DNA of 22,567 bases from positions 1 through 22,567 of the IMG/VR virus record IMGVR_UViG_3300031741_000023. One strand, 5' to 3'. This DNA is from a virus. Below are positions 20,512 through 22,567 of this stretch, one piece after another. The notes beneath the pieces are model-generated. The model had not been told where the DNA came from and did not search any database. It worked only from the letters and a program-made list of their open reading frames with translations. The position numbers were made by a program, and so were the translations under genes. Position 1 is the first letter of the stretch, and each line of letters begins with the position of its first letter.

Positions 20512-22079
20512 TATTCTGCTCCTGTATATTTCTTCCAGCTGGATTCTTTCCCATTGATTTTTACTTTATCCACACCGGTAAAATCGCACCATCGCTGGAC
20601 AATGATTTGAACATACTTTTCGGTGAGCTCCATGATGTTGCAGCTCCGGTCGGTTTTTTCTGCTCCTATTAAAGTCGATCCAGAACCACCGAAAGGTTCG
20701 ACAACGAGACCGGACTTCGGGCAGCTCGACTTCATGATCCTTTCCATCATTTCGACAGGTTTTGGCGTTGCATGTTCCCACCGTTCGTCACCTGTAACCC
20801 GGGGAAAATCCCAGACGTCGCGCATAATGTCATGGCCATTGTCGAAGTAGCTCCGGATTGCTCCGTGTCCCTTCACACGATCCCATTCGGATTTCAGTTC
20901 GGACCATGGCTTTTCGAAGTGGCCAGGATAGGCAGTTTTGAGCGAGACGTAATGCTTCTCGGAGATCAGAGTGAACTGGGACTTTGTAAACCAGTGCGCA
21001 TACATCTGGCAGTTGCAGACCTCTCTGATATCCTTCGGACGGATACCGGCCGATTCTGCCTGCTCCGCCAGGTACGCTCTGATCACTTCGTACTCTTCCG
21101 GATAGTCCTCCGAGTTGATCTTTCCAATGAATTGCTGCCCGATCTGGATGAACAGGCAGTGCTCAGTTGCGATGGGATATTGGGTCATTAGGTCGGACTT
21201 CATCCCGGTGATGCTTTTCTTATCCCACACGATCTGATTCCGGAGTTCCATTCTTTCGGTGGACTCGAGACCGATTAATTCTTCCGGATCTGGCAACTTG
21301 CATTTATACCATAGCCTCCAGAGATCCGGAGAATTACCCCAAATATAGGCACTGGCGTTATCGACTATGTGCGATCGGAAGGTAGTCCACCAGTCAATTT
21401 GGAATTTATCCAGCTTTTCCCGGTAGAGATTGTCATTCTCCACACCGTCTTTTTCCTTTCCCATACCGTAAGGAGGATCGGCATGCAGGAGGACGGCTTT
21501 CTCTCCGTTCATTAAACGTGCGACATCCTCCGGAACGATCGAATCACCACAGAGAACACGATGGTTCCCAATTTCAATCAGGTCCCCTTTTTTGATGACG
21601 ACGGTCTTTGGCTCCTCCGGTATTTTGTCATCCCTTCCCGAAGTCGGTTTCTTATCAAATCCGAACTCCAGCACCAGGTCGTCAAAGTTCAAATCGTTGA
21701 ATGAATCATGGCCGGAGATATCGGCAATCAAACTTTCCAGGAGCTTTTCGTCAAACTCTCCGGAGATGTGCCTGGAGTTAAGCGCAACATTGAGAGCCTT
21801 CTCGTCTTTCTCATCCAGATCCACCACAGTGCATTCGATTTTGTTATTGGGATCTAGACCCATTGCTTCGAATCTCTTGTGGCCACCAACGATAATGTTT
21901 TTGCCTTTCCGGATATTAACAACCACATCCTGGAGGTATCCGTATTTTCCGAGTGATGTCTGGAGCCCTTTTTTCGCTTTGTCTTTGATTGTCCTGGGGT
22001 TGTAATCTGCCGGGACGATATCTGAGACCTTGAACACCTTCCGCTTTGCCTTCGAGGTTGCTGCTGGTTTTTCTTTCAT
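20511..22079 (-). CDS. ParB-domain / DNA methyltransferase fusion protein
   Basis: A 522-residue fusion (residue numbers from the ATG at 22079). Residues about 16-100 are a ParB/sulfiredoxin-like domain with ADYNPRT and KNIIVGGHKRFEAMG, and 160-500 are an S-adenosylmethionine-dependent methyltransferase. Motif IV is DPPY (201-204) and motif I is FGGSGST (463-469); this order marks the beta class, which methylates N6-adenine or N4-cytosine. Between them is an insert with LAEQAESAGIRPKDIREV and HWFTKSQFTL, probably for target recognition. No restriction endonuclease is seen nearby, so it would act alone, likely protecting phage DNA or marking it. The ATG at 22079 is preferred over a TTG at 22097: AAGG is 9 nt upstream and it starts 1 nt after the deformylase stop. 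Confidence 0.87.
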   Translation of the reverse strand: MKEKPAATSKAKRKVFKVSDIVPADYNPRTIKDKAKKGLQTSLGKYGYLQDVVVNIRKGKNIIVGGHKRFEAMGLDPNNKIECTVVDLDEKDEKALNVALNSRHISGEFDEKLLESLIADISGHDSFNDLNFDDLVLEFGFDKKPTSGRDDKIPEEPKTVVIKKGDLIEIGNHRVLCGDSIVPEDVARLMNGEKAVLLHADPPYGMGKEKDGVENDNLYREKLDKFQIDWWTTFRSHIVDNASAYIWGNSPDLWRLWYKCKLPDPEELIGLESTERMELRNQIVWDKKSITGMKSDLMTQYPIATEHCLFIQIGQQFIGKINSEDYPEEYEVIRAYLAEQAESAGIRPKDIREVCNCQMYAHWFTKSQFTLISEKHYVSLKTAYPGHFEKPWSELKSEWDRVKGHGAIRSYFDNGHDIMRDVWDFPRVTGDERWEHATPKPVEMMERIMKSSCPKSGLVVEPFGGSGSTLIGAEKTDRSCNIMELTEKYVQIIVQRWCDFTGVDKVKINGKESSWKKYTGAE

Positions 22080-22080
22080 T

Positions 22081-22485
22081 TTATCTGGCCTTGTCAATGT
22101 TGAGTATTCCGTCCATGTGGTCGACTTCGTGCTGGATAATGTGCGCCTTCATTCCTCTGGCAGTTTCCAGTACCCCGTTGTTCATAAATTTGATCTTGTA
22201 AAACCTAGGAACTCTGGACCATCTTCCGGGTACCGACAAACAGTCCTCCTCTTTTAGCTTTTCCTTTCCCTTGAATTCCAATATTTTTGGATTCAGCAAG
22301 GTGTACTCTGTCTCACCCATTTTGAACCATGCGAACCTGACCGGAACACCGATCTGAATTGCCGAGGCTCCCATATTTCCTTTGGAGGCTATCTTCAATT
22401 TTTCCACCAGGTTCAGTTCCTGGACCTCTTCCAATGTTGTCTCTCTCGATTTCATGCGAAGTATCCTCTGATCAGTAGTCAGCAT
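22081..22485 (-). CDS. def: Peptide deformylase, phage-encoded
   Basis: A 134-residue deformylase, which removes the formyl group from nascent N-termini. All three family motifs are present in order: motif I NMGASAIQIG (Gln43), motif II EDCLS with metal ligand Cys82, motif III HEVDH with ligands His119 and His123 and catalytic Glu120. Motif II reads EDCLS where most cellular enzymes have EGCLS, and motif I reads GASAIQ where GLAAPQ is common. The protein is shorter than bacterial enzymes, which usually run to about 160-190 residues, and it ends soon after motif III without the C-terminal helix, as in phage versions. GGAG is 8 nt upstream. It may act on ribosome-bound peptides to raise host or phage translation capacity late in infection. 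Confidence 0.9.
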   Translation of the reverse strand: MLTTDQRILRMKSRETTLEEVQELNLVEKLKIASKGNMGASAIQIGVPVRFAWFKMGETEYTLLNPKILEFKGKEKLKEEDCLSVPGRWSRVPRFYKIKFMNNGVLETARGMKAHIIQHEVDHMDGILNIDKAR

Positions 22486-22567
22486 TTTGACCTCTCCTTT
22501 TTCGTTTTTTAATTATCCAGATAATACCCAAAATGGGAAGTACCGTCAAAATTAGGATCTTTTTCAT
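22472..22567 (-). CDS. Small membrane peptide, 31 residues (start at window edge)
   Basis: A frame from an ATG at the very edge of the window encodes a hydrophobic segment (ILILTVLPILGIIWII) followed by a KKRKRR stretch and a short polar end (GQNADY). It is predicted to be a single-pass protein with the basic end in the cytoplasm. Its stop overlaps the deformylase ATG by 14 nt, which supports real translation. The start could be further upstream outside the window. Function unknown; the size and shape allow a small holin-like or accessory peptide, but nothing specific supports this. Confidence 0.45.
   Translation of the reverse strand: MKKILILTVLPILGIIWIIKKRKRRGQNADY

Noticed and set aside
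20107-20610. 167-codon open frame on the plus strand
   Set aside because: Antisense to the small terminase and the methyltransferase end, both strongly supported; Phe/Leu/Ser-rich composition is typical of a shadow frame.
22080-22097. Upstream TTG start (22097) for the ParB-methyltransferase
   Set aside because: ATG 22079 has AAGG at 9 nt and follows the deformylase stop directly; the TTG would overlap it and lacks a better leader.

Overview
The window is a continuous late (morphogenesis) module of a contractile-tailed phage or prophage (myovirus type). All supported genes lie on the minus strand, so transcription runs from high to low coordinates. The set of families (DUF1073-type portal, Mu F-like minor head protein, DUF2213 protease, DUF2184 capsid, DUF4054 connector, DUF3383 sheath, DUF3277 tube, Dit-like protein, plug, Gp138-type spike, gp25-like wedge, gpJ, DUF2612) is that of medium-sized myophages with a simple baseplate, of the E217/Pam3 kind. 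Clear Shine-Dalgarno sequences precede many genes and GC is moderate (mid-40s percent by rough estimate). The host cannot be named from the window; a Gram-negative bacterium is likely but unproven. No integrase, repressor, lysis gene, tRNA or CRISPR is visible, so lifestyle is undecided.

Layout in transcription order. (1) 22567-20511: a 31-residue membrane peptide, a phage peptide deformylase and a ParB-domain/DNA methyltransferase fusion. (2) 20511-17152: small terminase, a small zinc-finger protein, large terminase, portal. (3) 17147-13591: Mu F-like minor head protein, a protease that carries a nested scaffold start, a decoration/cement protein and the major capsid protein, closed by a clear rho-independent terminator. 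A candidate promoter lies in front of the protease gene. (4) 13526-11123: two small related proteins, then connector, tail-completion, head-closure and tail-terminator proteins. (5) 11100-6682: sheath, tube, tail chaperone with a second short reading frame not separated from it by any stop, and a tape measure with 41-residue tandem repeats. (6) 6682-1: Dit-like protein, plug, hub, spike, gp25-like wedge, an unusual protein with two 100-residue repeats, gpJ, DUF2612 protein and the first 44 codons of a probable tail fibre.

The genes are packed with almost no spacers. Many junctions are ATGA or TAATG overlaps, which implies translational coupling across long polycistronic messages. No gap exceeds 75 bp. 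The best points for a second look are the nested scaffold start, the exact duplication inside the tape-measure gene, the chaperone frameshift candidate, the repeat-bearing baseplate protein, the deformylase/ParB-methylase pair before the terminase, and a strong excess of two palindromic hexamers, TCCGGA and GATATC.
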